DNA of 64,000 bases, taken from positions 1 through 64,000 of the IMG/VR virus record IMGVR_UViG_3300010885_031189; one strand, 5' to 3'. This document shows, in pieces, positions 24,048 through 31,804 of this stretch. Position 1 is the stretch's first letter, and the number at the start of each line of letters is the position of its first letter. The notes below the pieces were generated by a model. That model saw nothing but the letters and a program-made list of their open reading frames with translations, was not told the DNA's origin and did not search any database. The position numbers and the translations under genes were made by a program. The stretch comes from a virus.

Positions 24048-24077
24048 GAAAATATAAACCAATTTGGACTCACCGAA

Positions 24078-24326
24078 ATGTCAATTTTATTGAAATATTT
24101 TGATAGTGTTACTTATAAGCCCAAGTACTTTCTTGGTGATAGAGTTCAAGGAAAATGGAATAAGATTCCATTCGTTGGTACTGTAGCTAATGATACTGAA
24201 ATAAATGATGACGGTCCAAATGTTCATATCTTTTTGGATTTGCCTGTTACATATAAAAATACAATTCATACCATTATCACAGTCAAACATCGTGATGTAA
24301 AGAAACTTCCAATTATTAAGGATTAA
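24078..24326 (+). CDS. Unknown small protein
   Basis: An 82-residue protein; the start is the ATG at 24078, since an upstream in-frame TTG at 24036 lies inside the promoter. The sequence alternates short strands and charged loops (KYFLGDRVQGKWNKIPFVGTV ... VHIFLDLPV), with the look of a small SH3-like beta-barrel. The pattern FLGDRVQGKW-x-PFVGTV would suit a KOW- or Tudor-type barrel, but I do not assign a family. Confidence 0.6.
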   Translation: MSILLKYFDSVTYKPKYFLGDRVQGKWNKIPFVGTVANDTEINDDGPNVHIFLDLPVTYKNTIHTIITVKHRDVKKLPIIKD

Positions 24327-24328
24327 AA

Positions 24329-24526
24329 ATGTCAAAATATATTAGTGTTGAAATTAGTCTAGATGAATTCTCTGATGAAGAACTTAGTAAAGAATTGGCT
24401 GATCGCGGTTACCAATCTGACTCTGATATAGAATTAACCGAGATTTGGAGATTGCGTATTAATGGATTGCCATACGAAGATAAGTTAGATGTGTACTTGC
24501 GTGATACTTTAGGCAAGGCCATTTAG
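24329..24526 (+). CDS. Unknown small acidic protein
   Basis: A 65-residue, strongly acidic protein beginning MSKYISVEISLDEFSDEELSK. It starts two bases after the previous stop. The acidic, strand-then-helix character is common among small phage host-takeover proteins and DNA mimics, but there is no specific evidence for either. Confidence 0.6.
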   Translation: MSKYISVEISLDEFSDEELSKELADRGYQSDSDIELTEIWRLRINGLPYEDKLDVYLRDTLGKAI

Positions 24527-24527
24527 T

Positions 24528-24535
24528 AATAAATA
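24528..24535 (+). promoter_or_regulatory. AATAAATA element
   Basis: Matches the ATAAATA late-promoter core, 19 bases before the next start. Possibly chance in AT-rich sequence. Confidence 0.25.
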
Positions 24536-24554
24536 CTAGCATTAGGAAACCAAC

Positions 24555-24725
24555 ATGAACAAAGTAATTCAACAGTTAGCCTCTGATGCAGGATTTAGTA
24601 GTACATTTGAAAATGATCGTCTTGAAAAGTTTGCTTTATTAATACTGGAAAAGTGCATGAAAACTGCCGATGAACTCGGTATGAATTCATATGAATCTAT
24701 AATCCGAAAAGAATTTAATTTATAA
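24555..24725 (+). CDS. 56-residue unknown protein
   Basis: A short gene with ATTAGGAAACC ahead of its ATG and the next gene two bases after its stop. The product (MNKVIQQLASDAGFS ... EKFALLILEKCMKTADEL) is helical and follows the pattern of very common small phage proteins with an EKFAxLIxxEC segment. No function is known to me. Good ribosome site, tight spacing and this familiar pattern support it being real. Confidence 0.6.
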   Translation: MNKVIQQLASDAGFSSTFENDRLEKFALLILEKCMKTADELGMNSYESIIRKEFNL

Positions 24726-24726
24726 T

Positions 24727-24933
24727 ATGACATGTATTAAAATTGAGCGTGAAGATATTAGTGATTTTATCATTATCACTAATACCCTAAAGCGTGAAGG
24801 GTTAGTACAAGGAGAAGATTTTTCCTGGGCCTACTATCCTCCTAAGTGGGGACAAGTTGATCGGGCAAAACATGCGGTTTTTACCTTTAGGTCCGATGTA
24901 AACGCCACAATGTTTGCGTTGAAGTGGACATAG
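24727..24933 (+). CDS. Unknown small protein
   Basis: A 68-residue protein one base after the preceding stop. It contains DFIIITNTLKREGLVQGEDFSW and ends FRSDVNATMFALKWT, a mixed alpha/beta layout like small ferredoxin-like folds. No family was recognised. It is the last gene before the MoxR promoter. Confidence 0.6.
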   Translation: MTCIKIEREDISDFIIITNTLKREGLVQGEDFSWAYYPPKWGQVDRAKHAVFTFRSDVNATMFALKWT

Positions 24934-24968
24934 TGTTGTATTTTAACAACATCGCAATACCCGTACAT

Positions 24969-24997
24969 TTGACAAGGGTACTGTTTTTTGATATACT
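24969..24997 (+). promoter_or_regulatory. Sigma-70 promoter of MoxR gene
   Basis: TTGACA (24969-24974), a 17-bp spacer, TATACT (24992-24997). A weak hairpin TGTTGT-N6-ACAACA (24934-24951) without a T-run lies upstream. Confidence 0.85.
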
Positions 24998-25029
24998 AGT
25001 GTCTTACATTAATCAACACAAGGACTGAA

Positions 25030-26130
25030 ATGGCTATTGTTACTGAAAATCGCACTGTCACTACTACTGAAGCTCGTCGCTCATTGCTGCGTTGTTTCGC
25101 AAAGCAACGCCCAGTATTTCTCTGGGGTCCTCCTGGAATTGGCAAGTCAGATTTGGTATCTGGCATTGCCAATGAGCTTGGCGCAGTCATGATTGACTTG
25201 CGGCTGAGCCAAATGGACCCCACTGACATTCGCGGGATTCCATTCTATAATAAAGAAATCAACAAGATGGATTGGGCAGCACCAATTGAATTGCCTGATG
25301 AAGAATTCGCATCAAAGTATCCATTGGTTGTTTTGTTTCTTGATGAATTGAATGCGGCTCCTCCAGCAGTTCAAGCTGCCGCATATCAGCTTATCCTGAA
25401 TCGTGCAGTTGGCAAGTATCGTATGCCCGACAATGTTGTTCTGGTTGCGGCTGGCAATCGTGAAAGTGACAAGGGTGTTACTTTCCGCATGCCTAGTCCA
25501 TTGGCAAATCGGTTTGTCCACTTGGAAGTTCGTGCTGACTTTCCAAGTTGGGAGCATTGGGCTGTGCAAAACAAAATCCACAAGGATGTGGTTGGTTACT
25601 TGGCTTTTGCTAAGCAGGACCTGTTTGACTTTGATCCACGATCTAGCTCTAGGTCCTTCGCTACTCCACGTTCTTGGGCATTCGTGAGTGAATTGCTTGA
25701 TGACAATGACAATGATAGCAGCACTACTGATCTGGTAGCAGGTACAGTTGGTGAGGGCATGGCAGTCAAGTTTATGGCGCATCGGAAGATTTCTGGTCAG
25801 ATGCCCAATGCTACTGATATTCTGGCAGGCCGTGTCACGGAATTGAAGATCAAAGAAATTTCTGCGATGTACTCGCTAACTGTTTCTTTGTGCTACGAAT
25901 TGAAAGAGGCTTACGAAAAGTCTGTTGGTAGCAAGCAAGAAAAGTTTAACGAAATGGCAGATTACTTCTTCCGTTTCATGATGGATAACTTCACAACTGA
26001 ATTGGTTGTGATGGGAGCCAGGGTCGCTATCACAACATATGGCATCCCATTCGTTCCAAACAAGCTGAAGAATTTTGATGAATTCCATAAGCGTTTTGGA
26101 AAGTATGTTGTTGCTGCATCAAGCAAGTAA
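25030..26130 (+). CDS. MoxR-type AAA+ ATPase
   Basis: A 366-residue AAA+ protein after AAGGA. Walker A is LWGPPGIGKSDLV (about 31-43), Walker B is VVLFLDELNAAPP (about 100-112), sensor 1 lies in VVLVAAGNRESD, and the arginine-finger region is RMPSPLANRFVHLEV. The order and the AGN(R) segment match the MoxR/RavA branch, chaperone-like ATPases that work with VWA-domain partners. The very next gene encodes such a partner, so the two probably act as a remodelling pair. It has its own promoter and a strong terminator between it and the partner. Confidence 0.87.
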   Translation: MAIVTENRTVTTTEARRSLLRCFAKQRPVFLWGPPGIGKSDLVSGIANELGAVMIDLRLSQMDPTDIRGIPFYNKEINKMDWAAPIELPDEEFASKYPLVVLFLDELNAAPPAVQAAAYQLILNRAVGKYRMPDNVVLVAAGNRESDKGVTFRMPSPLANRFVHLEVRADFPSWEHWAVQNKIHKDVVGYLAFAKQDLFDFDPRSSSRSFATPRSWAFVSELLDDNDNDSSTTDLVAGTVGEGMAVKFMAHRKISGQMPNATDILAGRVTELKIKEISAMYSLTVSLCYELKEAYEKSVGSKQEKFNEMADYFFRFMMDNFTTELVVMGARVAITTYGIPFVPNKLKNFDEFHKRFGKYVVAASSK

Positions 26131-26136
26131 AATACA

Positions 26137-26156
26137 GGGGCTACGGCCCCTTTTTT
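26137..26156 (+). terminator. Rho-independent terminator with UACG loop
   Basis: GGGGC (26137-26141), loop TACG, GCCCC (26146-26150), T6. The C(UACG)G closing loop is the especially stable UNCG type. It lies six bases after the MoxR stop. Confidence 0.92.
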
Positions 26157-26188
26157 GTTGCATTTTTGTAACAACTTGCTTGGTGTTT

Positions 26189-26218
26189 TTGAACATCTAT
26201 GCTATAATGATTACTTAC
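26189..26218 (+). promoter_or_regulatory. Probable sigma-70 promoter of VWA gene
   Basis: TATAAT (26213-26218) is perfect; the -35 box is weaker, TTGAAC (26189-26194) with an 18-bp spacer. The expected start is about 26225, giving a leader of only about eight bases. Confidence 0.7.
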
Positions 26219-26232
26219 AAACAGGAACTAGT

Positions 26233-27495
26233 ATGACAACTACAATTACTGACAAAGAGAAATCTGTCACTATCACCAATCCAAAGATTGATGCATTGGC
26301 CCGTGAAAAACTGGTTACAGCCCGAGTTGGTCTTTTGCTCAAAGCTAGTTTTTTTGGTAATTTGGCAACACGCTTGAAATTGCTTAATGCTGATGATTGG
26401 TGTGCTACTGCAGCAACTGATGGTCGCCATTTCTATTACAATTCTGAATTTATTAATTCACTCAGCCTAACAGAATGTGAATTTCTTTTTGGGCATGAAG
26501 TTTTGCATGTAGTGTATGATCATATTGGACGGCGCGAAGATCGTAATCCTATACTTAGTAACATTGCTGCTGACTATTGTGTCAACCAGGACCTGATTGA
26601 TTACAACATTGGTCAGCGCATTACCAAAGTTAAGATTCTGTATGATCGTAAATACAAAGGCATGAGTTTTGAAGAAGTGTATGATGATTTGTATAAGAAT
26701 GCAACTAAGATCAACATGCAGGATCTGTTTGATCAAATCCTTGATGAGCATATTGGTGGTGATGCTGATGGTGGTGACGGAGTGGGTGAGGGTGATGGAC
26801 CAGGATCTGCAAAGAAGAAAAAGCCTACGCTATCTCAAGAGCAACTGAAAGAGATTAGGGATGAGATCAAAGAAGCAGTACTTCAAGCTGCACAGGCAAG
26901 TGGTGCTTGCAATCTCCCGGCTGGTGTTCAGCGTTTGATTTCAGAAATGACTGAAAGCATCATTAACTGGCGTGAGTTGTTGCTTCAACAAATTCAAAGT
27001 ACTATCAAGCAAGATTATAGTTGGATGCGTACTAGTCGGCGAAGCTGGCATATGGATGCTGTTATGCCTGGAATGATTCCAGGGGATACAGTTGATGTTT
27101 GTATTGCAATTGATACATCAGGGTCTATTAGTGAAAAAGAGCTAAAGATTTTCTTGAGTGAAATCAAGGGTATCATGGAAAGCTACACTGATTATAAGAT
27201 TCATCTGTGGTGTTTTGACACGGCCGTACACAATCCGCAAGTGTTCAATCAAGAGACTATGCATGACATTCTGGCATATGAACCAAAGGGTGGTGGTGGA
27301 ACTGATTTTGATGCCAATTGGACTTTCATGAAAGACAATCAGATTGAACCTAAGAAATTGATTGTGTTTACTGATATGTGTCCATTTGGAAGTTGGGGTG
27401 ATCCTGACTACTGTGATACAGTTTGGATTTCTGTAATGTCTGATACTATTGCACCATTTGGAATCACTGCCAAGTACGAAGACTCCCTGAAATAA
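26233..27495 (+). CDS. VWA-domain protein with metallopeptidase-like motif
   Basis: A 420-residue protein; the ATG at 26233 is used because a longer reading would include the promoter. The N-terminal half has FGHEVLHVVYDHIGR (HExxH at 88-92 and another His at 97), the zinc motif of the putative metallopeptidase domain found in DUF2201-type proteins. A low-complexity Gly/Asp linker and a helical segment follow. The C-terminal half is a VWA domain with the MIDAS residues IDTSGS (about 293-298), GGGGTDF and FTDM. It probably partners the MoxR ATPase. Whether it cuts proteins is unknown. Confidence 0.85.
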   Translation: MTTTITDKEKSVTITNPKIDALAREKLVTARVGLLLKASFFGNLATRLKLLNADDWCATAATDGRHFYYNSEFINSLSLTECEFLFGHEVLHVVYDHIGRREDRNPILSNIAADYCVNQDLIDYNIGQRITKVKILYDRKYKGMSFEEVYDDLYKNATKINMQDLFDQILDEHIGGDADGGDGVGEGDGPGSAKKKKPTLSQEQLKEIRDEIKEAVLQAAQASGACNLPAGVQRLISEMTESIINWRELLLQQIQSTIKQDYSWMRTSRRSWHMDAVMPGMIPGDTVDVCIAIDTSGSISEKELKIFLSEIKGIMESYTDYKIHLWCFDTAVHNPQVFNQETMHDILAYEPKGGGGTDFDANWTFMKDNQIEPKKLIVFTDMCPFGSWGDPDYCDTVWISVMSDTIAPFGITAKYEDSLK

Positions 27496-27505
27496 TCAAT
27501 AGCAT

Positions 27506-27751
27506 ATGACACCAACATCATCAACTGATTTTACTACGCTAGAAATTGCCGTGGAGCGTATTGATGTATTACAGAATCGTTTAATTTTGTGTGAGCAAGT
27601 ATTAGATGATATAGTAAGGTCTCTTGAGATTGCTACTGCGACAGGGCAGATGAGCCTGACTTCAAGTTTTGTTAGGTCTGCGGAAGATTATTTAACTGAC
27701 CGTATGGACTTGGCAGGCGAGAATGCAATGAGTAGTGATGATCAGGGATAA
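27506..27751 (+). CDS. Unknown small helical protein
   Basis: An 81-residue acidic protein, helical throughout (LEIAVERIDVLQNRLILCEQVLDDIV), beginning ten bases after the VWA stop. No ribosome site stands out. It overlaps the next gene by 14 bases. No family was recognised. Confidence 0.55.
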   Translation: MTPTSSTDFTTLEIAVERIDVLQNRLILCEQVLDDIVRSLEIATATGQMSLTSSFVRSAEDYLTDRMDLAGENAMSSDDQG

Positions 27752-28022
27752 CTTCCCAAATCCATTAAATGTGATGGGGTTGCGGAAAGTTGAACACTTG
27801 CCGCCCCATTTTTATTCCGTTAATTTTGATGTTGGAACAAATAGCAAGAGGATAACGGATTGGATTTGGGAACACCTTGAAGGACGGTTTTATTTTGGTG
27901 ATGTATACAGTCTGGTAGATGGTACTGGGCACGGCTACTTACAAAAGTGTGCAGCCTTTGAGATTCATAGTGAGGCTAGTTATTTTGCATTAGTTCTAGT
28001 AGATTTAAACAGTTATCAATAA
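27738..28022 (+). CDS. Conserved small phage protein of unknown function
   Basis: A 94-residue protein; ATG 27738 is preferred to the adjoining GTG at 27735. Segments FYSVNFDVGTNSKRITDWIWEHLEGRFYFGD and CAAFEIHSEASYFALVL give an alpha/beta fold with many aromatic residues. It resembles hypotheticals of T4-like phages from memory. A weak hairpin with T8 overlaps its stop. Confidence 0.6.
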   Translation: MIRDNFPNPLNVMGLRKVEHLPPHFYSVNFDVGTNSKRITDWIWEHLEGRFYFGDVYSLVDGTGHGYLQKCAAFEIHSEASYFALVLVDLNSYQ

Positions 28023-28031
28023 CTTTTTTTT
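28011..28031 (+). terminator. Weak terminator-like hairpin
   Basis: AGTTA-TCAA-TAACT (28011-28024) followed by T8 (28024-28031). The stem is only five A/T-rich pairs, so termination would be partial. Confidence 0.4.
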
Positions 28032-28084
28032 ACAGTAATGAGGCCGCTATTAAATATAGTTATATCTTAATGGAGATTGATTAA

Positions 28085-28300
28085 ATGACTGACACAACCA
28101 AAGAAGAATCCCCAGCATCAGAGGCCCCAAACTTAACATTGCAAGACCTAACATTAGTTGTACAACTACTTCAAGTGGGAGCACAACGAGGTGCTTGGAA
28201 AGCCGATGAATTATCAACGGTCGGGGCATTATATGACAAGTTAGTAGTTTTCTTAACTGCTGCAGGAGTCATTCAGCCTAAGGCTGAGGAAAATAAATAA
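28085..28300 (+). CDS. Conserved small phage protein of unknown function
   Basis: A 71-residue helical protein preceded by GGAG. The core LTLQDLTLVVQLLQVGAQRGAWKADELSTVGALYDKL is a pattern seen in many T4-like phages (from memory), often beside early genes. No function is known. It begins an operon that continues into DHFR and ThyA. Confidence 0.68.
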   Translation: MTDTTKEESPASEAPNLTLQDLTLVVQLLQVGAQRGAWKADELSTVGALYDKLVVFLTAAGVIQPKAEENK

Positions 28301-28313
28301 AAAGGAAATTATC

Positions 28314-28973
28314 ATGTATAAACATGTTGCTAAACATAACGATAAGAAAACGGTACTGTTGTGGAGACAAGTGCCCGGTGAGGACCATATGTGCTTGGTA
28401 GCATATAGTGATCTTCTTCCGCGCATCTATCATGATGCTGTAATGAAGGTACTGGAAAGTGACATGGGACAACAAGCTGAGAATTTTTCAGATGCATTAT
28501 TCCGAAGCATGATGCCAGATGGTCGCAATTGTCTTGAAGCATTACATCGTGATGGACTTATCAAAAAAGTTCCTGCGAATCAAGTTATTGTTACACCAAC
28601 AGCATCAAGCTCAGTTCGACTAGATGAGCTAAATAAAATATTGAATGAGATGGCAACCGGGCAATCTGCAATTGACCGCATGGCTAAACTTGATGGTGAA
28701 TATGGATATGCCAAGGCAAAGAAACCTACTGGTAATAAGGTAATTGAACCAGTAGAAAATACTATCCTTAATGAAGGTGTATTGAGTGATAAGGACTTAG
28801 CACAAGACAGATTAAAGCAGGCTGCTACCATGAAAGCCAGTGCTGCTCAATTAATGGCAGAAGCTGAAAGATTGGTAACTGAAGCCACCGCGTTAGACCC
28901 AACTACTACTATTGCCACCAATGACAACCCCATCCCCAAGAAAAAAGCCACGATCAAAGTTAAAAAAGATTAA
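28314..28973 (+). CDS. Conserved phage protein with helical C-terminus
   Basis: A 219-residue protein after AAAGGAAA. The N-terminal domain (KKTVLLWRQVPGEDHMCLVAYSDLLP ... VMKVLESDMGQQAENFSDALF) looks conserved among T4-like marine phages, from memory. The rest is a long, Ala/Glu/Lys-rich helical region and a basic tail ending KKKATIKVKKD, which would suit nucleic acid or protein binding. Its 3' end overlaps the next gene by 53 bases in another frame. Confidence 0.68.
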   Translation: MYKHVAKHNDKKTVLLWRQVPGEDHMCLVAYSDLLPRIYHDAVMKVLESDMGQQAENFSDALFRSMMPDGRNCLEALHRDGLIKKVPANQVIVTPTASSSVRLDELNKILNEMATGQSAIDRMAKLDGEYGYAKAKKPTGNKVIEPVENTILNEGVLSDKDLAQDRLKQAATMKASAAQLMAEAERLVTEATALDPTTTIATNDNPIPKKKATIKVKKD

Positions 28974-29265
28974 CTTTTCTGTAAGGGATAAGTGGAAACA
29001 TATCCTGAAAGATGTTGAAAAGAAAGAAATTCCAGTAACTTTTTTACAGGCTATCGCAGTGACTTTGATAGATGGTACTGTAGTTGACATTAATATCAAA
29101 GAATTAATAATGGCCGGTACTGATCCAGATGACATTGAAATCATGATTGATGCTAAACTAAAAGCACTTGATGATATCATTCATGATGTTGATTTTTTCA
29201 TCAGCATAGATGATGTTGTTAATACTGTCCAACCCGTAACTGATGAACTATTAAAAGATTTATGA
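28921..29265 (+). CDS. Conserved phage protein of unknown function
   Basis: A 114-residue protein; ATG 28921 is chosen over a TTG nine bases earlier. It overlaps the preceding gene by 53 bases. A basic N-terminus (SPRKKPRSKLKK) precedes the domain NFSVRDKWKHILKDVEKKEIPVTFLQ, and an acidic helix-rich end finishes in TDELLKDL. It resembles hypotheticals of T4-like marine phages from memory. Its stop overlaps the DHFR start (ATGA). Confidence 0.65.
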   Translation: MTTPSPRKKPRSKLKKINFSVRDKWKHILKDVEKKEIPVTFLQAIAVTLIDGTVVDINIKELIMAGTDPDDIEIMIDAKLKALDDIIHDVDFFISIDDVVNTVQPVTDELLKDL

Positions 29266-29774
29266 TTGCAGCTATTTTCGCAGTTGACCCCAATGGTGGG
29301 ATAGGGTATGAAGGTACATTACCCTGGCCCAAGAATAGTGCCGACTTGAAATGGTTCAAAAATAATACACAAGGTCAAATTGTGGTGATGGGAAGGCATA
29401 CTTGGGATGATCCACTGATGCCAAAACCATTACCGAATCGTGCAAATATTGTAATTAGTAACCGAGCATTGGATGACTATCCCACCGTCACTGTATTTTC
29501 TGGTGATTGGTTAACATCATTGAAACTGTTACGAAATAATATCAATGACAAAGATATTTTTATCATTGGTGGGGCACAAATCCTCCAACAATGTCTTCCA
29601 ATCTTAGATAAAATTTATCTAACAAAAATCAACACTGCATATCCAAGTGATGTTACAATAGATGTAGACAGTTATCTGTCTGAATTTGAATGCACTTACT
29701 ATAGCCCAACTTCAACTTGCACTTTCACAATTTATGAAAAATTATCTAGAAGCACTACAATATATACTGGATAA
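29262..29774 (+). CDS. frd: Dihydrofolate reductase
   Basis: A 170-residue enzyme that reduces dihydrofolate for thymidylate synthesis. Signatures: AIFAVDPNGGIGYEGTLPWPKNSADLKWFKNNT (substrate Asp in the N-terminal helix region), VVMGRHTWDD, NIVISNR and IFIIGGAQILQQCLP (NADPH-binding GGA). Its length is normal. The start overlaps the previous stop, and the thyA start lies within it (41-base overlap), so the pair are co-translated. It probably replaces or boosts the host enzyme during phage DNA synthesis. Confidence 0.9.
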   Translation: MIAAIFAVDPNGGIGYEGTLPWPKNSADLKWFKNNTQGQIVVMGRHTWDDPLMPKPLPNRANIVISNRALDDYPTVTVFSGDWLTSLKLLRNNINDKDIFIIGGAQILQQCLPILDKIYLTKINTAYPSDVTIDVDSYLSEFECTYYSPTSTCTFTIYEKLSRSTTIYTG

Positions 29775-30615
29775 CGGTACTGAACGAGGTGACCGTACTG
29801 GCACTGGCACATTATCTGTATTTGGTATGCAACATCGGTATGATCTTGCAAAAGGGTTCCCTGCTGTAACTACAAAAAAACTAGCATGGAAAGCTATGGT
29901 AGGTGAACTACTTTGGTTCATTGAGGGTGGTAGTTCAGAACGAAGACTAGCTGAAATTACACACGGTACTAGTGAAGGTACTACTACTATTTGGACGCCG
30001 AATGCATTAGCTCCTTACTGGAAACCCAAAGCACAATTTGATGGTGATTTAGGGCGAGTGTATGGTGTACAATGGAGACATTGGAGAGGAGTCAAGCCAA
30101 TGCATCATCCTGAAATGCCAGCTAGTGTTAATGTAGCAACAGAAGTTGATCAATTGGCTGTATTGATTTCTGGAATCAAATCTGATCCCAATGGTCGCCG
30201 TCATATTTTATCTGCCTGGAAGGTTGATGAACTTGATCAAATGGCATTGCCTCCATGCCATGTAATGAGTCAATTTTATGTTGCCAATGGTAAGTTATCT
30301 TGTCAGATGTATCAACGGTCTGCAGATTTCTTTCTGGGTGTACCATTCAACATTGCATCATATGCTCTACTAACTCATATGATTGCGCAAGTGTGCGGTT
30401 TAGAAGTAGGTGAGTTTATTCACTCTATTGGTGATGCCCATGTGTATTGTAATCATATTGAGCAGGTCCGTGCGCAGCTATTGCGTGAACCATTTCCAAG
30501 TCCTAAGTTATGGTTGAATCCTGAAATCAAATCAATTGATGATTTCAAGATGAGTGATTTTAGGCTTGATGGTTATACCAGTCACGGTGCTCTTACTGCC
30601 CCAATGGCAGTGTGA
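29734..30615 (+). CDS. td: Thymidylate synthase (ThyA)
   Basis: A 293-residue folate-dependent enzyme methylating dUMP to dTMP. Motifs: DRTGTGTLSVFG, the helix VGELLWFIEGGSS, RRHILSAWKVDELDQMALPPCHVMSQFYV with catalytic Cys in PPCH, YQRSADFFLGVPFNIASYALL and IGDAHVYCNH. The ATG at 29734 lies inside the DHFR gene; a TTG further up is unlikely. Unlike T4 td, no intron interrupts it, but a GIY-YIG nuclease gene on the other strand overlaps its 3' end by 34 bases. Confidence 0.93.
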   Translation: MKNYLEALQYILDNGTERGDRTGTGTLSVFGMQHRYDLAKGFPAVTTKKLAWKAMVGELLWFIEGGSSERRLAEITHGTSEGTTTIWTPNALAPYWKPKAQFDGDLGRVYGVQWRHWRGVKPMHHPEMPASVNVATEVDQLAVLISGIKSDPNGRRHILSAWKVDELDQMALPPCHVMSQFYVANGKLSCQMYQRSADFFLGVPFNIASYALLTHMIAQVCGLEVGEFIHSIGDAHVYCNHIEQVRAQLLREPFPSPKLWLNPEIKSIDDFKMSDFRLDGYTSHGALTAPMAV

Positions 30616-31016
30616 TTAGTATCTTTGAATGTTTCATCATTTGCTAGAGGTTGTAGCAAATGTATGAGCGCACCTTCTAATGCAGTGAGTGCAGTTTCTG
30701 AAGTTAGTTCGGTGTAGTAGATTGTCCATTCTTTTGGATTCATATTCGTATTATGTTCACGAAGTTGTTTCCATCCCTTAGGGTCCGTTTGATATGATTT
30801 TGTTTGGCCGTGAGCCTTAGGCCAGTGAGTATCTTGTCTATTGCGGATCCATCCTTTACCTACATAGATGGGGCGTTGTTCATCATCTTCTATGATATAG
30901 ATACCTCTAGCATTAGATGGTATTTCTTTATAGTACCGCCAAGGTAGTTGATGGATTTGTGTTTTTATGTTTAGTAATTTATTACAAATATCAATTGTTT
31001 GTAGGATTGATATCAT
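30582..31016 (-). CDS. GIY-YIG family nuclease
   Basis: A 144-residue protein with the GIY-YIG core RGIYIIEDDEQRPIYVGKGWIRNRQDTHW, where YVGKG replaces YIG, and a later Glu in ALEGALIHLLQPLAND that would hold the metal. It lacks a separate DNA-binding domain, so it could be a minimal homing or repair nuclease. It runs against thyA and overlaps its 3' end by 34 bases. The position next to td recalls the T4 td intron nuclease, also of GIY-YIG type, though no intron is present. Confidence 0.78.
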   Translation of the reverse strand: MISILQTIDICNKLLNIKTQIHQLPWRYYKEIPSNARGIYIIEDDEQRPIYVGKGWIRNRQDTHWPKAHGQTKSYQTDPKGWKQLREHNTNMNPKEWTIYYTELTSETALTALEGALIHLLQPLANDETFKDTNHTAIGAVRAP

Positions 31017-31186
31017 GGTAATGGAATTCTTATGATATCTGATTCTGTAACGAATAGTGTAGTAGCGCCGTTACATATCCGTAGTGGATTTTCTGTAACA
31101 ATTGTGAACACTGACTTTAGCTGATAAAGATTAGCGAAATGAATGGAGGGAACAAAGGTGGGACTTATCGTACAAGTTGGTATCAT
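31013..31186 (-). CDS. Small unknown protein
   Basis: A 57-residue protein from the ATG at 31186 (a TTG four codons upstream is the alternative). Its stop overlaps the nuclease start as ATGA, supporting translation. The C-terminal half (SVFTIVTENPLRICNGATTLFVTES) is beta-rich. No family was recognised. Confidence 0.5.
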   Translation of the reverse strand: MIPTCTISPTFVPSIHFANLYQLKSVFTIVTENPLRICNGATTLFVTESDIIRIPLP

Positions 31187-31204
31187 TTCAACTTTCAATC
31201 AAGT

Positions 31205-31236
31205 GTAATAAGTATCATCGTAATGATACTTATTAC
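31205..31236. terminator. Perfect 14-bp hairpin after tail fibre genes
   Basis: GTAATAAGTATCAT (31205-31218), a 4-base loop, then its exact complement ATGATACTTATTAC (31223-31236). It lies 23 bases beyond the last fibre gene of the minus-strand block. No T-run follows on either strand, so it may be a processing or stability hairpin, a weak terminator or a protein site. Confidence 0.5.
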
Positions 31237-31258
31237 TACTGGTGATAGGTAGAAATAA

Positions 31259-31795
31259 TTACGCAGTGATGCGGGCTATGAGAATTTTACTGATAGAAGT
31301 TGCAGTAAGCACCTTATTTGCAGGTAACAATCTGTAAGTTATAGCAGTCATAGATGAATTATCAAAGTTGATCTCACCTGACAGCACAAAAATACAAGTA
31401 GCATTAGGTTCAGAATATGTTTCGCCTTGTGGTAGAGTATAGATATCACTAGTCCAGGTAGAATTTTTATTATCCGGTGATACACAATACCTAGTAGCAT
31501 GCGGACTCACGACTTTCATTTTACTAATTAGTGTACTATCTGATGGAACACTTGCCATGTAAGTAGCGAAAGTTTCATCATATTGATCACGCCAAGTTTC
31601 TCCAACATTCATAATCCTAGAGTAATCACCTATAGAATATAATATAGACCCATTGGCATAAATGCTGCCACCTGACATTCTAGTTTGTTCAGATGGTCCT
31701 GACGCTGGATATTTCCATCGCTGTTCATCGCCTTGATATTGAACATTTTGTGATACGGTAAAACCTGCAACTTTGGTAGATGAAAATGTAAACAT
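31259..31795 (-). CDS. Unknown virion-associated protein
   Basis: A 178-residue protein with an AAGGG ribosome site (read on the minus strand). Predicted beta-rich N-terminal part (FSSTKVAGFTVSQNVQYQG) and a mixed central segment. No family was recognised. It is the last gene of the fibre block and is probably a fibre accessory or assembly protein by position. Confidence 0.6.
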   Translation of the reverse strand: MFTFSSTKVAGFTVSQNVQYQGDEQRWKYPASGPSEQTRMSGGSIYANGSILYSIGDYSRIMNVGETWRDQYDETFATYMASVPSDSTLISKMKVVSPHATRYCVSPDNKNSTWTSDIYTLPQGETYSEPNATCIFVLSGEINFDNSSMTAITYRLLPANKVLTATSISKILIARITA

Positions 31796-31804
31796 GGGTA
31801 TCCC

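Noticed and set aside
25312-25782. A 156-codon minus-strand frame inside the MoxR gene
   Set aside because: It lies wholly within a clear AAA+ ATPase gene and has no recognisable domain or ribosome site.
29734-30615. Intron in thyA as in T4 td
   Set aside because: The coding sequence is continuous through all ThyA motifs, with no interrupting segment.
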